Assembly: GCF_014841215.1 (NCBI RefSeq)
Contig: NZ_JACYTR010000033.1
Span: 1 to 47,754, forward strand
Length of the DNA: 47,754 nt
Origin: Pseudomarimonas arenosa
GTDB lineage: Bacteria > Pseudomonadota > Gammaproteobacteria > Xanthomonadales > Xanthomonadaceae
Direction of reading: 5' to 3'
Positions within the stretch are counted from its first letter, which is position 1. Every line of letters begins with the position of its first letter. The position numbers and the translations under genes are program-made. The notes beneath the pieces are model-generated. The model did not search any database and had not been told where the DNA came from. It worked only from the letters and a program-made list of their open reading frames with translations. Below, one piece after another: positions 44,912 through 47,754 of the stretch.

Positions 44912-44922
44912 ACCAAGGTCTA
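44909..44922 (+). promoter_or_regulatory. Palindromic operator upstream of acs
   Basis: TAGACCAAGGTCTA has perfect 6-bp arms around two central bases and matches the TAGAC-N4-GTCTA form of the two sites before the porin-actP operon. It lies 84 bp before the acs start. A weak TAGACT at 44957-44962 could be a -10 box, which would place the site near -50, suited to an activator. The IS630 target TA coincides with its first two bases, and the site remains whole. Confidence 0.7.
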
Positions 44923-45006
44923 ATGCCGTCCCGGCCCGATGCTGCGACGCAGCAGGTAGACTGTCCTCAGTGTCAGTACTTCGACCTTGCAGTCTGGAGA
45001 GGCTTC

Positions 45007-46950
<1,944 letters not shown>

Positions 46951-46976
46951 CGCCGGTCTGAACATAGTGCTTCGCC

Positions 46977-47636
46977 ATGAGCATCCTGATCGCCGATGAC
47001 CATCCGCTGTTTCGCGAAGCCCTGACCCGGGCGGTGGCATCGGCCCTGCCGCAGTCGACGATTCATCAGGCCGATTCGGTGCCGGCCTTGCTGACGGCGG
47101 TGGAGCAGCACCCGGACATTGACCTGATCCTGCTCGATCTGACCATGCCCGGCGCAGAAGGATTCAGCGCCCTGATACACCTGCGCGCCCATCACCCGAC
47201 CCTGCCGGTTCTGGTCGTGTCGGCGCGCGAAGAGCCGGCCCTGATGCGCCGGGCCCTGGCCCATGGTGCCGCCGGCTTCGTGCCGAAATCGGCGCCGGTG
47301 GAAACCCTGGCCGAGGCCTTGCAGCAGGTGCTGGAAGGCGAACGCTGGACGCCGCCGGGGCTCGATCGGCAGGGCGAGGTCGAGCCCGATGAACTGGCCT
47401 TCGGACGGCGCATCGCTGAGTTGACGCCACAGCAGTTCCGCGTGCTGGGCATGGTGGGTACCGGCCTGCTTAACAAGCAGATCGCCTATGAACTTGCAGT
47501 CTCGGAAGCGACGATCAAGGCCCATATGACCGCCATCATGCGCAAGCTCGGTGCGCACTCGCGCACCCAGGTTGCGGTGCTGGTCAGCCGGTTGGGACTG
47601 GATAACGAGGCAAGACTGGAATCGCCGGTTGACTAG
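46977..47636 (+). CDS. LuxR-family response regulator (CrbR/ErdR/AgmR-like)
   Basis: A 219-residue response regulator. The receiver domain has Asp7/Asp8 (IADDHPLF), the phosphoacceptor Asp54 (LILLDLTMPG), Ser82 (VVSAREE) and Lys104 (FVPKSAP). The LuxR helix-turn-helix spans about 148-205 (ELTPQQFRVLGMVGTGLLNKQIAYELAVSEATIKAHMTAIMRKL). It resembles CrbR of Vibrio and ErdR/AgmR of Pseudomonas, which with an SSS-domain sensor kinase activate acs and actP. Adjacency to acs and the shared operator support that role. No kinase gene is in the window, which ends just after. Its TAG stop is the first three bases of repeat copy 4. Confidence 0.9.
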   Translation: MSILIADDHPLFREALTRAVASALPQSTIHQADSVPALLTAVEQHPDIDLILLDLTMPGAEGFSALIHLRAHHPTLPVLVVSAREEPALMRRALAHGAAGFVPKSAPVETLAEALQQVLEGERWTPPGLDRQGEVEPDELAFGRRIAELTPQQFRVLGMVGTGLLNKQIAYELAVSEATIKAHMTAIMRKLGAHSRTQVAVLVSRLGLDNEARLESPVD

Positions 47637-47732
47637 CCCGGATATTTCATGAGGGGGCGCGGATGATCACCGAGGACTTTGCGTCGAGTGCAAGGCGCGA
47701 CGAGCCCAAGTGGTGGGCCCACTTGGGCGAGA
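47634..47732 (+). repeat. MITE/REP-like repeat, copy 4
   Basis: Identical over 99 bp to copy 1 (24-122) in opposite orientation. It begins TAGCCCGGATATTTCATGAG, so its first three bases are the stop codon of the response regulator. It contains the GCCCAAGTGG/CCACTTGGGC hairpin, which might help terminate transcription. The last 22 bases of the window differ from copy 1 and carry nothing recognised. Confidence 0.85.
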
Positions 47733-47754
47733 TCGGGACGCAGTCCCGCGTAGC

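Noticed and set aside
44836-45006. Longer N-terminus for acs starting inside the IS630 element
   Set aside because: It adds 57 residues derived from the transposase end and the promoter; ATG 45007 has a strong ribosome binding site and gives the normal Acs length.

Overview
The window looks like chromosomal DNA of a high-GC gammaproteobacterium, most likely in the Xanthomonadales/Lysobacterales and close to Rhodanobacteraceae. The evidence is the mix of pepN, zapE, oxygen-dependent hemF, a DcaP-type porin, winged-helix regulators fused to beta-propellers, and several secreted proteins that share a WYNP...SGxG beta-rich module I associate with this order. This placement is inference from gene content. 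No tRNA, rRNA, CRISPR array, prophage or conjugation gene was seen. Both ends of the window carry the same 99-bp repeat in opposite orientation, so the ends are probably assembly breaks at a repeat.

Layout. 1-5.9 kb: a small YjfB-like protein, a CPBP membrane protease, a membrane-anchored cytochrome c5-type protein, an ExeM/NucH-like lipoprotein nuclease, an alpha/beta hydrolase and zapE. 5.9-16.1 kb: a CadC-like wHTH/propeller sensor, a secreted propeller protein, a secreted endonuclease I with two PPC domains behind a consensus CRP-type site, a lipoprotein methyltransferase, a small lipoprotein, an EamA transporter, a solute-binding protein and a Tsx-like outer-membrane channel. 16.3-24.8 kb: pepN (minus strand), then an overlapping trio (ketosteroid-isomerase-like protein, tag, GluR0-like glutamate-receptor/potassium-channel protein), an HtrA-like protease paired with a paralogue that lacks all three catalytic residues, and a fasciclin protein. 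24.8-33.0 kb (minus strand): SRPBCC protein, an unrecognised multi-pass membrane protein, a YdjM-type membrane hydrolase, two secreted module proteins, hemF, a YdcF-like protein and a P-II protein.

33-47.7 kb is an acetate-utilisation region. A minus-strand run encodes a DcaP-like porin, DUF4212 protein, ActP-like symporter, a cNMP/CBS/DUF294 protein and a DnaQ-like exonuclease. A very large secreted M12B-like metalloprotease follows. On the plus strand an IS630 element sits directly upstream of acs, which is followed by a CrbR/ErdR-type response regulator. The porin-actP and acs promoters share a TAGAC-N4-GTCTA-type palindrome, which gives a coherent picture: porin, symporter, Acs and their likely regulator form one acetate regulon. 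The IS630 lies exactly at the outer edge of the acs palindrome and leaves it intact.

A second theme is extracellular nucleic-acid use: two exported nucleases plus a Tsx-like nucleoside channel within 14 kb. A short inverted-end repeat (TAGCCCGGATATTTCATGA) occurs four times at gene borders.
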